From: Closterium sp. Naga37s-1
Lineage: Eukaryota; Streptophyta; Zygnematophyceae; Desmidiales; Closteriaceae
Assembly: GCA_947471745.1 (NCBI GenBank)
Contig: CANJKZ010000400.1
Location: 1,426,001-1,490,000, forward strand
DNA: 64,000 nt
Reading direction: 5' to 3'
This document shows, in pieces, positions 1 through 12,000 of this stretch. Under the pieces are notes generated by a model. It saw only the letters and a program-made list of their open reading frames with translations. It did no database searches and had not been told where the DNA came from. The translations under genes and the position numbers were made by a program. Each line of letters starts with the position of its first letter. Within the stretch, counting starts at the first letter, position 1.

Positions 1-525
1 CGGCCCTACTGCGACCCAGCCCCGGCCCTACTTCGGCCCGGTCGCGGCTCTGTTCCGGCCCTGCCCCGGCCCTACCCCAACCTGTCGCGGCCCTGCTGCG
101 GCCCTGTCTGCAGCCCTGCCCCGGCCCTCGCCCCGGCCCTGTCTCGGCCCTGCCCCGGCCCTGCTCCTGCACTGCCGTGGCCCGGCCCCGGCCCTGCCCC
201 GGACCTGTCGCGGCCTCGCCCCGGCCCTGTCCCGGCCCTGCTCCGACCCTGCCCCGGCCCTGCCCCGGCTCTGCCCCGGCCCTGCCCCGGCCCTGCCCCT
301 GCCCTGCTCCTGCACTGTCGCGGCCCTGCCCCAACCCGGCCCCGGATCTTTTTGCGGCCCAGCCCCGGCCCTACCCCGGCCCTGCCCCGGCCTCGCCCCT
401 GGTAAGAGCGCCGCGCTGCCGAGCCGCGCCGCTCTGCCGAGCCGCCCTGCCGAGCCGCGCCGCCCTGCCTAGCCTGCTTAGCCGAGTTGCACTGCTGCTG
501 CTGCTAGCCTGCTGCTGCTCCTGTC
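1..525 (+). repeat. C-rich leader repeat of Copia-1
   Basis: About 500 bp of degenerate short tandem repeats built on CGGCCCTGCCCC-like units lie directly upstream of the gag start. They occupy the place of the 5' untranslated leader between LTR/PBS and gag. The related Copia-2 element has a C-rich repeat in the same place but with a different unit. Open frames in this stretch, on both strands, come from the repeat and are not taken as genes. Confidence 0.75.
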
Positions 526-3500
526 ATGGCTAGTCTCAATGTTCTTACCTTTGATGCTGAGGGTCGAGCTGTTGACTTTGAGGTCTGGCTAGATGATCTG
601 CAGCTCTTCCTACAGTGCGATAGCAAGGATGGTCTCTCACTGTTCGATCTCACGTCTGGCGCCTCTACTGCCCCTGCTGCTGATGCTGACAGTACTGTTC
701 GCTCGCAGTGGCTCACGCGCGATGCTGCTGCTCGTCTTGCTGTGCGTAATCACCTGCCGTCTACTGAGCGCGCGCACTTTAGTCAGTACAAGAGTGCTAG
801 GGCTCTGTACGACGCTGTAGTTGCACGCTACTCCTCCCCTACCACTGCTGCCCTCAGCCGCCTCATGCTGCCGTACCTTTTTCCTGACCTTGCCGCCTTT
901 GCCACAGTTGCTGACCTAGTTGCTCACCTCCGCACTAGTGACGCTCGCTACCGCGCTGCCCTTCCCACTGAGTTTCTTCCCACGAACTCCCCCCCCATGT
1001 ACATCACCCTTTACTACCTAGTCACCCGCCTCCCTGACTCTCTCTCCTCAGTCAGGGATCACTTTCTCTCCCTTTGCCCCACCGAGCTGACTGTCGACTT
1101 GCTAGAGGAGCGCCTTGCTGCAGCTGAGAAGAGTATCTTAGCTGTTGGTGCTTCTCGCGGCGACCGTCGCACCCCCTTCTTTGAGGGGTGTTCCCCTGTC
1201 CCCCTTCTCCCCTCTGTTGCATCTGCTGCTGCTGCTGTCGACCTCGTTGGCACTGAGGAGGTCGGCGCTGCGTCTGCCCCTAGTGGGCGACGCCGCACTG
1301 GCAAGGGCAAGGGAAGCAGGGGTGGTGGAGGGGGCGGTGGAGGCAGCGGTGGGGGAGGTGGAGGAGGTGGAGGTGGTGGTGGGGGTGGTTCCGGGAGTGG
1401 GGGCGTCGGTGGCGGCAGTGGAGGCCGTGGCGGCAGTGGCGGAGGAGGTGGCGGCGGCGGCAGCGGTGGTGGAGGTAGCGGAGGAGGTGGTGCTGGTCGC
1501 GGTGCAGCCACGCAGCGTGGAGGCCTTGGTGGCAGCCAGCGTCAGCAGCAGCTGCGCACCCGTGAGACCCCGTCTGTTCAGCAGCTTCGTGAGTGGTACG
1601 CTGGGCGTGGGAGGGCTGGGGGTGCAAGTCCCTGCACGTACGTTCTTCGCACCGGCACTCGTAGTGGGGAGGTGTGTGGTCTCCCACACACCACGCAGCG
1701 CTGCTTCGGCCGCTTGACTGACGCTTGGCGTACCCAGTTTCCTGACGCAGTTGAGCTTCCTCGCTGGCATGATCTGCTTCTGCAGAATGTGCCTATCTTT
1801 GATCTAGACTTTGATGCTATCCTTGCTGCCATGTATGCTCTTGCTGATATTACGGAGGGTGACTGGTACCTGAGTGTCCCGCCCGACCCGGGCACTGTGG
1901 CTGCTGCTCTAGGTGCTAGTGCGGCTGCTGCTCTAGGTGCTAGTGCGTCTGCTGCTCCAGGTGCTGGTACGTCTCCTCTCTCTGGTACTGCACCTACTGA
2001 GTCCTTTCACACTTTCACACTTGACTCTGGTGCTTCGCGCTCTTTCTTTAGAGACACCACCACGCTCACGCCGCTCAGTCGGCCTGTTGCGGTCTCCCTT
2101 GCTGACCCCTCCGGGGGCCCAGTCCTTGCACACTCCTCCACGGTTCTACCGTGTCCGGCGGCCCCGTCGGGCTTGCTGTCGGGACTCCACCTCCCCTCGT
2201 TCTCTACGAACTTGGTGAGTGGAGCTGACCTCCAGGACGCGTGGGTTGACCAGTTCACCCCTGGAGGTCAGCGTGTGACCCACTGCACTTGCTCTCGGAC
2301 GGGCCGCCACCTGGCCACGTTCACCCGTCGGCCAGGGTCGAGTCTGTACACACTGACTACTGCGCCTCCTCCGGTCCCTGTGTCTGGTCAGGTGGCTGCG
2401 TCCAGTCAGGTGTTTGCTGCCGCGTCCAGGTCTAGTCCTGCGTCTGCCCCCTGCTCGTGTCGTCCTCTGGCGCACGAGACTCTCCTTTGGCACCATCGCC
2501 TTGGTCACCCCTCCCTGCCTCGTCTTCGAGGTATGGCCTCCCGTGCTCTTGTCTCTGGACTCCCCAGGTCACTCCCTCCCCTTCCTCCGGGGCCTGCCCC
2601 CACCTGTGTTCCTTGTGTCGAGGGCCGGCAGCGCGCCGCTCCTCACTCCTCCTCGTTTCCTCCGACTGAGGCCCCTCTGCAGACTCTTCACATGGACGTG
2701 TGGGGCCCAGCCCGCGTCCGTGGACAGGGTCACGAGCGCTACTTCCTCCTGGTCGTTGACGACTACTCGCGTTACACCACAGTCTTCCCCTTGCGCAGCA
2801 TGGGTGAGGTCCCTGAGGTGTTGATCGACTGGATCCGCAGTGCTCGTCGCCAGCTTAGTGAGAGTTTCGGCTCAGACCTTCCTGTTCTGCGTCTGCACTC
2901 AGACAGAGGCGGTGAGTTTTCCTCCGACCTCCTGAGAGCCTTCTGTCGTTCGGAGGGCATCCGCCAGACGTTCACGCTTCCGGCCTCCCCGCAGCAAAAT
3001 GGGATTGCTGAGCGCCGCATTGGCATGGTCATGGACGTCGCTCGTACGTCCATGATCCATGCGGCTGCTCCCCATTTTCTGTGGCCGTTCGCGGTTCAGT
3101 ACGCTGCGCATCAGATCAACCTTCAGCCTCGCGTCTCCTTGCCGGAGACCACACCTACACTGAGGTGGACGGGGAAGGTTGGCGATGCATCCGCGTTCCG
3201 AGTCTGGGGATCTCGAGCTTTTGTCCGCGATACTACAGCGGACAAGCTGTCCTCCCGTGCCATTCCCTGTGTCTTTCTTGGCTTCCCTCCTGATGCACCC
3301 GGGTGGCAGTTCTACCACCCCACCTCGCGTCGTGTTCTGTCCTCTCAGGACGTCACGTTCGACGAGTCGGTGTCGTACTACCGTCTTTTTCCCTACCGCA
3401 CTGCCTCTCCCCCCCCCCCGCCACTCTTCCTGGCACCAGGTACTCCCCTAGTAGACCCCCTCCCCCCCCAGGGTCCTGCCCCCTCAGGTGTGTCCCAGGT

Positions 3501-6500
3501 AGACCCTGCCGAGCCGGTCGAGGTAGCTGTCGACTCAGGTGCTGCTAGGGGTGCTGACCCTGCGGGTGCTGAGACTGGGGGTGCTGAGACCGGGGGTGCT
3601 GACTCTGGGGGTGCTGAGACTGGGTGTGCTGAGCCTGGGGGTGTGGAGCCTGAGGGTACTGTTTCTGGAGGTGCTGAGCCTGCACGTGCTGAGTCTGGAG
3701 GTGCTCCAGGTGTCCCGTCGCGGCGGGAGCCCCTCTCTCCACAGCGGCTTCGTGAGTGGTACTCTCGGCGCTGTCGAGTTGCTGCAGGAGGTGCTGCTGG
3801 TGCTGGAGCTGCTGGAGGTGCTGGAGGTGCTACTGGAGCTACTGGAGGTGCTGGAGCTGCTGGAGGTGCTGCTGGTGCTGGAGCAGCTGGAGGTGCTGGA
3901 GGTGCTACTAGGGCTATTGGGGGTGCTGGCGCTGCTGGAGGAGGTGCTGGTGCTGGAGCTGCTGGAGGTGCTGCTGGTACTAGAGCTGCTGGAGGTGCTG
4001 GAGGTGCTACTGGGGTTACTGGAGGTGCTGGCGCTGCTGGAGGTGGTGCTGGTACTGGAGGTGCTGGAGGTGCTCCTGGGGCTACTGGAGGTGCTGGCGC
4101 TGCTGGAGGTGGTGCTGGTGCTGGAACTGCTGGAGGTGCTGCTGGTGCTGGAGCTGCTGGAGGTGCTGCTGGGACTGGAGACCCTGGGGCTGAGGGTTCC
4201 GGTTCTGTCTCTGCTGTTTCTGGAGGCGCTGTGCGGCCGCGGCCGTACTACGTTCCGCTCCTTCAGCAGGTTCTTGGCTCCTCGCCTTCTCCTGGTCCTC
4301 CTCCTCCTTTCCTGAGTCCACAGCCTGTCCAGTCCCAGTCGCAGTTGCAGCCGGCCTCTCCGCTGCCTGGTCCTACTCCTTACTCTGGACCGACTAGAGG
4401 TCTTACGGAGCGTCGTGAGCCTGAGTCGCGTCCTGTGTCACCTGTGTCTCGCTCTGCGTCGCTTGTCCGTACTGTTCGCGCTGGTCGTGTTTCGCGTCCG
4501 CGTCCTCCTCCTGTCCCAGGCACTCACTCTATGACTCTGCGTCCTTCTACTGCTCCACAGCGTGTCCCTCTGCCGTCTCCTCCTGCGTCCTCTTTTCCTG
4601 ACGGTCTGGACCCGGAGTCTGACTCCCTTCGTGCTGCTAGTCCTGCTGTCACGCGCTTTCTGGCCACTGCTGTCACTGACCCTCTGTTTGAGTCCACTGC
4701 TGCGTCTGCTCTTGTTACTGAGCTCGTTGACTTTGCTGCAGCCTGTCGCCTAGACTACGCCGCTAGTCTTGTTGCTGAGTCTGCGTCTGTCTGTCCTCCG
4801 TCCGTCGGGGGTGAGTGTGCTCTTGGCACGGACGTCCTTGAGGACAGACAGGAGGACCTTGAGTGCTTTGCCGCTGCTTCACCTCATCTCGTGTCCATGC
4901 TGCTTGCCCCTGAGGGAGACCCGGATGCACTAGACATCCCGACCCCACGCTCTTACGCAGAGGCGATAGAGGGTCCCTACTCCTCTCAGTGGCAGGCAGC
5001 CATGGACGCAGAGATGGCTTCCTAGAAGTCCACAGGCACCTACGTAGACGAGGTTCCCCCACCTGGGGCGAACATCGTCAGTGGCATGTGGATCTTCAGG
5101 GTGAAGCGGCCGCCGGGTTCTCCGCCTGCCTTCAAGGCGCGTTACGTTGCACGTGGCTTCAGTCAGCGTCAGGGAGTTGACTTCTTTCAGACCTTCTCCC
5201 CTACCCCGAAGATGACCACTCTTCGGGTACTGCTGCACGTTGCTGCTCAGCGTGACTACGAGCTCCACTCGCTTGACTTCAGCACAGCCTTCCTACAGGG
5301 CAGCCTCCACGAGGAGATCTGGCTGCGCCGCCCACCTGGCTTCACTGGGTCGTTTCCTGCTGGTACCCAGTGGAGCCTCCGGCGGTCAGTCTACGGTCTC
5401 CGCCAGGCGCCCCGTGAGTGGCACGACACGCTCAGGACGACTCTTGCTGCTCTTGGTTTTGCTCCTTCCACTGCTGACCCTTCTCTGTTTCTACGCACTG
5501 ACGCTACTCTGCCGCCGTTCTACGTTCTAGTGTACGTAGACGGCCTCGTCTTTGCTACTGCTGACACGGAGGCATTCGCCCACGTGAAGTCCGAGCTGCA
5601 GAAGAGACACACGTGCACAGACCTGGGTGAGCTCACAAGCTATCTTGGCTTGCGGATCACCCGGGACAGAGCACAGCGCACCATTACCTTGACTCAGTCA
5701 CACATGGTGCAGCAGGTCCTTCAGCGCTTCGGCTTCACGTACTCCTCGCCACAGTCCACTCCTCTGCCTACCGGTCACTCGCTCTCAGCTCCACCTTCGG
5801 ACGAGTCCGTAGAGCCGAGTGGCCCGTATCCAGAGCTTGTGGGCTGCCTCATGTACCTAATGACCTGCACACGACCTGACCTCGCATACCCTCTCAGCCT
5901 TCTGGCTCGCTACGTGGCTCCCGGCAGGCACCGAAAGGTGCACTGGGATGCTGCGAAGAGGGTGTTGCGATACTTGTGCAGTACATCGGGCATGGGGCTC
6001 GTGCTTGGAGGACGGGCTCGAGTTGTCCTCACTGGTCACGCTGACGCCTCCTGGGTTGACGACTTGGCTACGCAGCGGTCGTCACAGGGTTACACCTTCA
6101 GTCTTGGCTTCGGCTCTGTCTCTTGGCGGTCTACCCGCTCTTCTTCTGTTCTCAGCTCCAGTTGTGAGGCTGAGATCTACGCTGGAGCCATGGCTGCACA
6201 GGAGCTTCGCTGGCTCACCTACCTGCTGACCGACTTGGGAGAGGCGCCTCGTTCTCCTCCAGTTCTGTACGTCGACAACAAGGCCATGCTGGCCTTGTGT
6301 CAGGAGCACAGACTGGAGCACAGAACGAAGCACATTGCTCTGCGCTACTTCCTTGCTCGAGAGTTGCAGCAGCGTGGCCAGCTTCGTCTTTCTTACGTGG
6401 CCTCTCAGGCCAACACTGCTGATGTTTTCACCAAGGCACTTCAGCCTTGTGATCATCAGCGTTTCTGTACTGTGTTAGGCCTTGTACCTACTGTGCCTCA

Positions 6501-6516
6501 CTTGTTGACTTCTTGA
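526..6516 (+). pseudogene. Copia-1 gag-pol polyprotein with one in-frame TAG
   Basis: A single frame runs from the ATG at 526 to the TGA ending at 6516, about 1,996 codons, broken only by TAG at 5023-5025. Copia-2 has TGG (Trp) at the same place, so this is a point nonsense change just before the reverse transcriptase. Visible parts are: gag with a long Gly-rich tract (about 1320-1500); a variant C-x12-C-x3-H-x4-C motif (about 1630-1710); the protease motif DSGAS (near 2023); a GAG-pre-integrase HHRLGHPS motif (near 2490); integrase with its D, D and E residues in LHMDVWG, HSDRGGEF and NGIAERR; a Gly/Ala/Thr-rich linker (3777-4190); reverse transcriptase; and RNase H (about 6020-6450). The polymerase motif reads YVDG where YVDD is expected (near 5533-5544), so the second catalytic Asp is lost. 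Natural suppression of the TAG cannot be excluded, but YVDG argues against activity. Confidence 0.93.
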
Positions 6517-6745
6517 CTCTGCTTGTACTGTACTCTATATACTTATACCTGCATGCTTACACTTGCTAGGCTGTGTTTACTGTATTGTTTGCTTTCCTTT
6601 ATATAACTCTGCATGTGAACTGGCCTTATGGCCCTTTGCTTGTGCTCAGACTGTGTGGTGACTTTGTGATCCACCCTGAGCTTGCTTTGTCTTTCTTGAC
6701 TGGTCTTGTGACCCCTTGTTCTCCCCCACTTTGCCTATGGGGGTG

Positions 6746-6877
6746 TGTCAAACTTATATCTACTATAGTCTGTTTAGGCTATAGTGGGGTAGTCCTTAGA
6801 GGGTACAACACTTTTGTGTTTTCTACTTGTACCCTTCTGCTTTCTAGTTCAATCATTCTTTCGTCAATTATCTCACA
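6746..6877 (+). repeat. 3' LTR of Copia-1 (132 bp)
   Basis: The LTR starts TGTCA and ends CACA, preceded by a short purine run (GGGGGTG) that fits the polypurine tract. Its core (GGCTATAGTGGGGTAG, then GGTACAAC) is shared with both Copia-2 LTRs, and its length equals theirs (132 bp). The gypsy reverse-transcriptase frame on the minus strand continues directly from 6878, which fixes the boundary. Confidence 0.88.
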
Positions 6878-8226
6878 CTTGGAACCCTTGGTCAGTGGTC
6901 TGTGCTTGTCTAAAACTGTAAACACTGCTTCCAGATCTGCTAATTGCTGCTGCTAATCACGACTGTAGACTAGGATGTCGTTGAGGTAAATTATCACGCA
7001 TTTATCTAAGAGCAGCCTAAACGCCTCGTTCATGGTCATCTGAAATGTCGCCGGTGCGTTGGTCAGCTCGAATGGCATCACGGTGTACTCAAATGACCCG
7101 TACCTATTTCTAAATGCCATCTTGGCGCAGTCCGATGGTTGGACCCAAATCTGGTGGTAAACCCCCCGTAAATCTATTTTCGAAAAGACCCGTGCTGTTC
7201 GCAGTTGATCTATCAGTTCGTCGGCGCGGGGAATATGGTATCGCTACTTCACTGTTACCCTGTTCAGTGCTCTGTAATCGATACACATACGAAACCCTCC
7301 GTCCTTTTTTGGTGTGAATAGTATCGGTGCGGCGAACAGCGATTAACTCGACCGGATGATTTTTTTCTCTAACAGGTAATCTAGCTGCTTCCTCAGTTCA
7401 TCGAGCTCGGGCTATGTCAGTCGAAACTGTCGCTGTGCCCCTGGTTCTAATTCTATTCGGTGATCATGCGCTCGCTGAGGTGGCAGTCCCTCTGGTAAAT
7501 CGTCTGGAAAAATTCCCGGGTACCGTTTCAACAGTTCATGTAGTTCGGGCGATACCGTTGCCAGCAGTTTCTGAAAACCACTCAGCTGCTCTGCTTCTCC
7601 TACCAATGCGATATCCACCGCATACACGCTGGCTCCAGCGGCGACAACCCGTTTCATTGTGATGGCGTTGACGTGGACCGTTGTAGATTCGGGCGACTTG
7701 CCAGCGAGGTAGCTCGACCCAGTTACCACTACTTCGCACATTGCAGCTACCCGTCGTCCAGTCGATTCGCGGATTGTAGCGTCGCAACCAATCACGTCCC
7801 AGTAAAATGTCGTGCCCATCCAGTGTCGTCACGAGCATTTCCTGTTTGAACCCGAAATTTCTCCCGCAGCGGACTTTTACTCTCTCCACCTTTTCCCGTA
7901 TGGCCAGCGGCATGCCATCGACTAAGCGTGCATCTATCTATGGTAAAAACCGACTAAGTGTCAGTTGCAGCTTCCGTGCGGTTGCGGTATTAACTATCTG
8001 TGACTTGCTCCTCCGTCTATAAAAATCTTCACTGCTGCTCCCTGGCTTTTCTCGTGAATCAGTACTAGGCAATCCGTCGCTGTACCCTCCTTATTCATCC
8101 GAGCCCGATCGATAGCGTGAATCGGTACTGTGACTCGGTGAGGGTCGGTGAGGTTGGGCGAGCAGGTTGTCTCGTCAGTAGTTGGCCCGATTTCTACTGA
8201 CTACTGGCGTTTCCCTTCCTCTTAGA
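6878..8226 (-). mobile_element. Ty3/gypsy element, pol remnant lying between the two copia insertions
   Basis: This is the 3' part of an old minus-strand gypsy element. Read from 8226 down it holds the last codons of gag (stop at 8196-8194), an aspartic protease with DGGAS (near 8020-8003), a DILLGRDWLRRYNPRIDW block (near 7815-7760), and most of the reverse transcriptase (about 7560-6878). Damage is clear. There is a frameshift near 7700 between protease and RT, stops inside RT near 7410, 7350 and 6955, and the active-site motif reads YLND instead of YLDD. The element is cut at 6878 by Copia-1, and its integrase, RNase H and 3' LTR are not visible in the window. Confidence 0.9.
8222..8226. 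repeat. Target-site duplication TTAGA, left copy (Copia-2)
   Basis: TTAGA lies directly before the 5' LTR at 8227. The same five bases follow the 3' LTR at 14291-14295. Five bases is the usual copia target duplication. Confidence 0.95.
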
Positions 8227-8358
8227 TGTCAGAATGTTATAGTGCTTACAATTGTGTAGGCTATAGTGGGGTAGCCCATAATGGGTACAACCCAATTAGG
8301 GTTAGTACTTGTACCAAACTCTTTCATAGTTCATTCATTCTCGTTCGTTAGTTTGACA
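8227..8358 (+). repeat. 5' LTR of Copia-2 (132 bp)
   Basis: TGTCA and TGACA form the short terminal inverted repeats. It matches the 3' LTR at 14159-14290 in length and in all but about seven positions. Confidence 0.95.
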
Positions 8359-8374
8359 TGGTTTCAGAGCAGGT
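8359..8374 (+). other. Primer-binding site of Copia-2
   Basis: TGGTTTCAGAGCAGGT begins at the base after the LTR. It differs in one position from the common copia site TGGTATCAGAGCAGGT, which pairs with the 3' end of initiator Met tRNA. Confidence 0.88.
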
Positions 8375-8409
8375 CCTTCATTAGGACCGATTTTCTTGGG
8401 CCCACCACA

Positions 8410-9000
8410 GCGCTGCTGCCCCTAGCGACCCTCGTGCCGCTCCTGCTGCCCCATGCGCCGCCCTCGTGCGGCCTGCCAGTCGACCCTAGGCCCCGCGCGC
8501 CCCGTCGACCCTAGGCCCCGGACGGCCCCGTCGACCCTAGGCCCGCGCGCCCCGTCGACCCTCGGCCCCTGCCCGCCCCGTCGACCCTAGGCCCGCGCGC
8601 CCCGTCAACCCTAGGCCCCGGCTCCACGTCGACCCTAGGCCCCGGCGCCCCCCCCCCCCCCCCCCCCCCCGTCGACCCTAGGCCCCTCGCGCCCCGTCGA
8701 CCCTAGGCCCCGGCCCGCCCCGTCGACCCTAGGCCCGCGTGCCCCGTCGACCCTAGGCCCCGGCGCCCTCGTCGACCCAACCCCCCGGCCCGCCCCGTCG
8801 CCCCTAGGCCCCGGCGCGCCCCGTCGACCCTAGGCCCAGGCCCGCCCGTCGACCCTATCCCGGCCCGCCCGTCGACTTCAGGACCCGGCCCGCCCGTTGC
8901 CCCTAGGCCCCGGCCCACCCGTCAACCCTAGGACCGGCCCGCCCTTCGCCCCAAGGCCCCGGCCCGCCCGTCGACCCCAAGCCCCGCGCGCCGCCCCTGG
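8410..9000 (+). repeat. C-rich leader minisatellite of Copia-2
   Basis: This stretch holds degenerate tandem units of about 27-30 bp built on CGTCGACCCTAGGCCCCG, with one pure C run (about 8649-8670). It lies between primer-binding site and gag, as the unrelated C-rich repeat does in Copia-1. The minus strand is correspondingly G-rich. Short open frames here are repeat artefacts. Confidence 0.8.
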
Positions 9001-9094
9001 TGGCCCTCTAGCCGCCCCTGCTGCTCTGCTAGCCGCCCCTTGCGGCCATCTCACCGCCCCTAGGCCCTCGAGCCACCCCTCTTGCAGCCTGCGC

Positions 9095-12000
9095 ACCGCC
9101 TCTTGCAGCCTGCTCGCGTTCGATCATGAGGGCCATCCTATACAGTTTGACACGTGGCTCGACGACCTGCAGCTGTTCCTACTGAGCGACTATAGAGACA
9201 GCGTTTCGTTGTTTGACCACACGTCTGGCGCCGCTCCTGCCCCTCCCGCCACAGCTGACAGTGCGACTCGCTCACATTGGCTTACTCGTGACGCTGCTGC
9301 CCGCTTAGCCATTCGCAACCACCTGCCGTTAGCCGAATGCGCTCACTTCGGACAGCACAGGACAGCACAGGCACTGTACGACGCTGTAGTCGCCCGTTAC
9401 TCCTCGCCTGCCACTGCTGCTCTAGGCCATCTTCTCCTGCCCTACCTGTATCCCGAGCTGTCCACCTTTGCCACAGTAGAGGACCTCGTTACCCACCTTG
9501 GCACTAGCGACGCTCGCTACCGCGCTGCCCTCCCAGCAGAGTTCCTTGACAGGAACCCGCCCCCAATGTACATCACTCTCTACTTTATCGTCACCCGCCT
9601 CCCTGACTCTCTTCGTGCTGACAGGGATCACTTTCTCGCACTTGACCCCACAGCCCTCACTGTTGACCTACTTGAGCAGCACCTCTTTGCAGCTGAGACT
9701 AGTGTATTCGCTGTAGGTGCCGCGCGTGGCACTTTTCGCACGCCCTTCTTTGAGAGGTTTTCCCCCTCCCCCCTTGCCCCCTCCTACGCCTCTGCTGCTG
9801 CTGCTGACGTCCTTGGTGTTGAGGATGTCGGGGCTGCTTCTGCTAGTGGGAAGCGCCGCAGCAGCAAGGGCAAGGGTGGCAGGGGTGGTGGCGGTGGCAG
9901 CGGGGGTGGTGGTGGGGGCAGCAGTGGAGGTGGTGGTGGCAGTGGAGGTGGTGGCGGTAGTGGGAGTGGTGGTTGGATTGGGGGCTTTGGTAGCGGCGGT
10001 GGTGGCAGTGGTGGGGGTGGCAGTAGTGGTGGCAGTGGGAGTGGTGGCGATCGGGTTGGAGATACTCAGCGTGGAGGTTCTGGCGGTGGTCAAAGGCAGC
10101 AGCAGCAGCGTCAGAGCGAGACCCCGTCGCCCCAGCAGCTTCGTGAGTGGTTTTCTCAACGTGGGGCGTATGTCATTCGCACGGATGACCGTGCTGGTCA
10201 GACATGCAGGAAGCCTCACACTCAGCATTGCTGCTTCTCCTGCCTCAGCGACGCTTGGCGCGCAGAGTTTGGTGACGAGGCCGAGCGCCCCCGCTGGGCA
10301 GAGCTGCTTAGGTCTCGAGTTGCTATCTTTGACCTAAACTATGATGCTATCCTTGCCGCTATGTATGCCTGGTCTGTTAGTGCTGAGGGTGACTGTTACT
10401 TGTGTGTGCCACCTGACCCAGGTATAGAGGCTGCTGCTCTAGGTGCTAGTGAGTATGTTCTCCCTGGTACTACGCCTGCTCAGGCCTTGCACACCTTCAC
10501 ACTTGACTCAGGTGCCTCACGCTGTTTCTTTCGCGACAGCACTACCCTCACTCCTCTCGCTGCACCTGTCCCAATCAGACTGGCTGAACCCTCCGAGGGC
10601 CCAGTCCTTGCCCGTCCCTCCACTGTTCTCCCGTGTCCGGCGGTTCTGTCCGGCTCACTGTCAGGCCTTCACCTCCCCTCGTTCTCTATGAACTTGGTGA
10701 GCACCGCTGCCCTCCAGGACGCGATGGTCACTACCACCACTCCTGGGGGTCAGCGTGTGTCGATCAGCACATGTACACGGACGGGCCGCCACCTGGCCAC
10801 GTTCAATCGTCGGTCTGGGTCGAGTCTGTACACACTGGCTATTGAGCCTCCTCATGTAGCTGCGTCTGCCCAGGTGCCCGCGTCAGGTTCGGTAGCACCC
10901 CCTTGCTCGTGTCACCTCTTGTCGCACCAGACTCTCCTGTGGCACCACCGCCTTGGTCATCCCTCCCTGCCACACCTTCGTGGCATGCACTCCCGCCTCC
11001 TTGTCTCTGGTCTTCCCAGGTCTCTGCCTCCCCTCCCGCCCTCGCCTGCCCCGCCCTGCCTTCCTTGCGTCGAGGGGCAGCAGCGCGCCGCTCCTCACTC
11101 CTCGTTTCCCCCGACGACTGCTCCCCTGCAGACTCTCCACATAGACGTGTGGGGCCCAGCCCGCGTCGATGGACAGGGCCGCGAGCGCTACTTTCTGCTG
11201 GTATTTGATGATTACACGCGTTACACCACGGTCTTCCCCTTGCGCAGCAAGGGTGTGGTCCCTGATGTCTTGATCCCTTGGATCCGCGCAGTCCGTCTCC
11301 AGCTACGCGAGCGGTTCCACCAGGACCTTCCTGTCCTACGTCTGCACTCTCACAGAGGTGGTGAGTTCTCCTCCGACCTCTTGCAGGACTTTTGTCGTGG
11401 GGAGTGCATCCTCCATTCGTTCATGCTTCCGGCCTCACTGCAACAAAATGGGATTGCTGAGCGTCCCATTGGCTTAGTCATGGAGGTCGCTCGTACCTCC
11501 ATGATCCATGCGGCTGCCCCCCATTTTCTGTGGCCGTTTGCGGTCCGGTACGCTGCGCATCAGCTCAACCTCTGGCCCCGTGTCTCCTTGCCGGAGACCT
11601 CGCCTACACTGCGTTGGACGAGGAAGGTTGGCGATGCGTCGGTGTTCCGGGTATGGAGCTCTTGTGCCTTTGTTCGCGATACGTCCGCAGACAAGCTCTC
11701 CGCCCGCGCTATTCCCTGCGTCTTCCTTGGCTTTCCCCCTGACGCGCCTGGCTGGCAGTTTTACCACCCCACCTCGCGCCGTGTCTTTCCCTCTCAGGAA
11801 GTCATTTGTGACGAGTCGGCTCCCTTTTACCATCTCTTCCCCTACCGCTCTGCCCCTCCCCCGCCCCCGCCGCTCTTCCTTGCTCCCGGTCCCCCTCCCG
11901 TAGACCCCCTCTCGCCCCGGGGTCTTGCTCCCTCAGGTGTGTCTCAGGTAGACCCTCTCCCTGGTACTGTGCCTTTTGAGGTAGCTGGCAACTCAGGTGC

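Larger units (their letters stand above)
1..6877 (+). mobile_element. Copia-1: Ty1/copia LTR retrotransposon, 5' end outside the window
   Basis: This is a plus-strand Ty1/copia element with the order leader repeat, gag, protease, integrase, reverse transcriptase, RNase H, 3' LTR, which is the copia order. The 5' LTR and primer-binding site are not in the window, because the sequence begins inside the C-rich leader. The right edge at 6877 is well supported: immediately after it, the reverse-transcriptase frame of an older minus-strand gypsy element resumes. The element therefore sits inside that gypsy copy. A TAG codon and a lost catalytic Asp in the reverse transcriptase suggest this copy can no longer move unaided. 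Confidence 0.93.

Noticed and set aside
1059-1770. Minus-strand Pro-rich and Thr/Ala-rich frames within Copia-1 gag
   Set aside because: They mirror the Gly-rich tract of gag.
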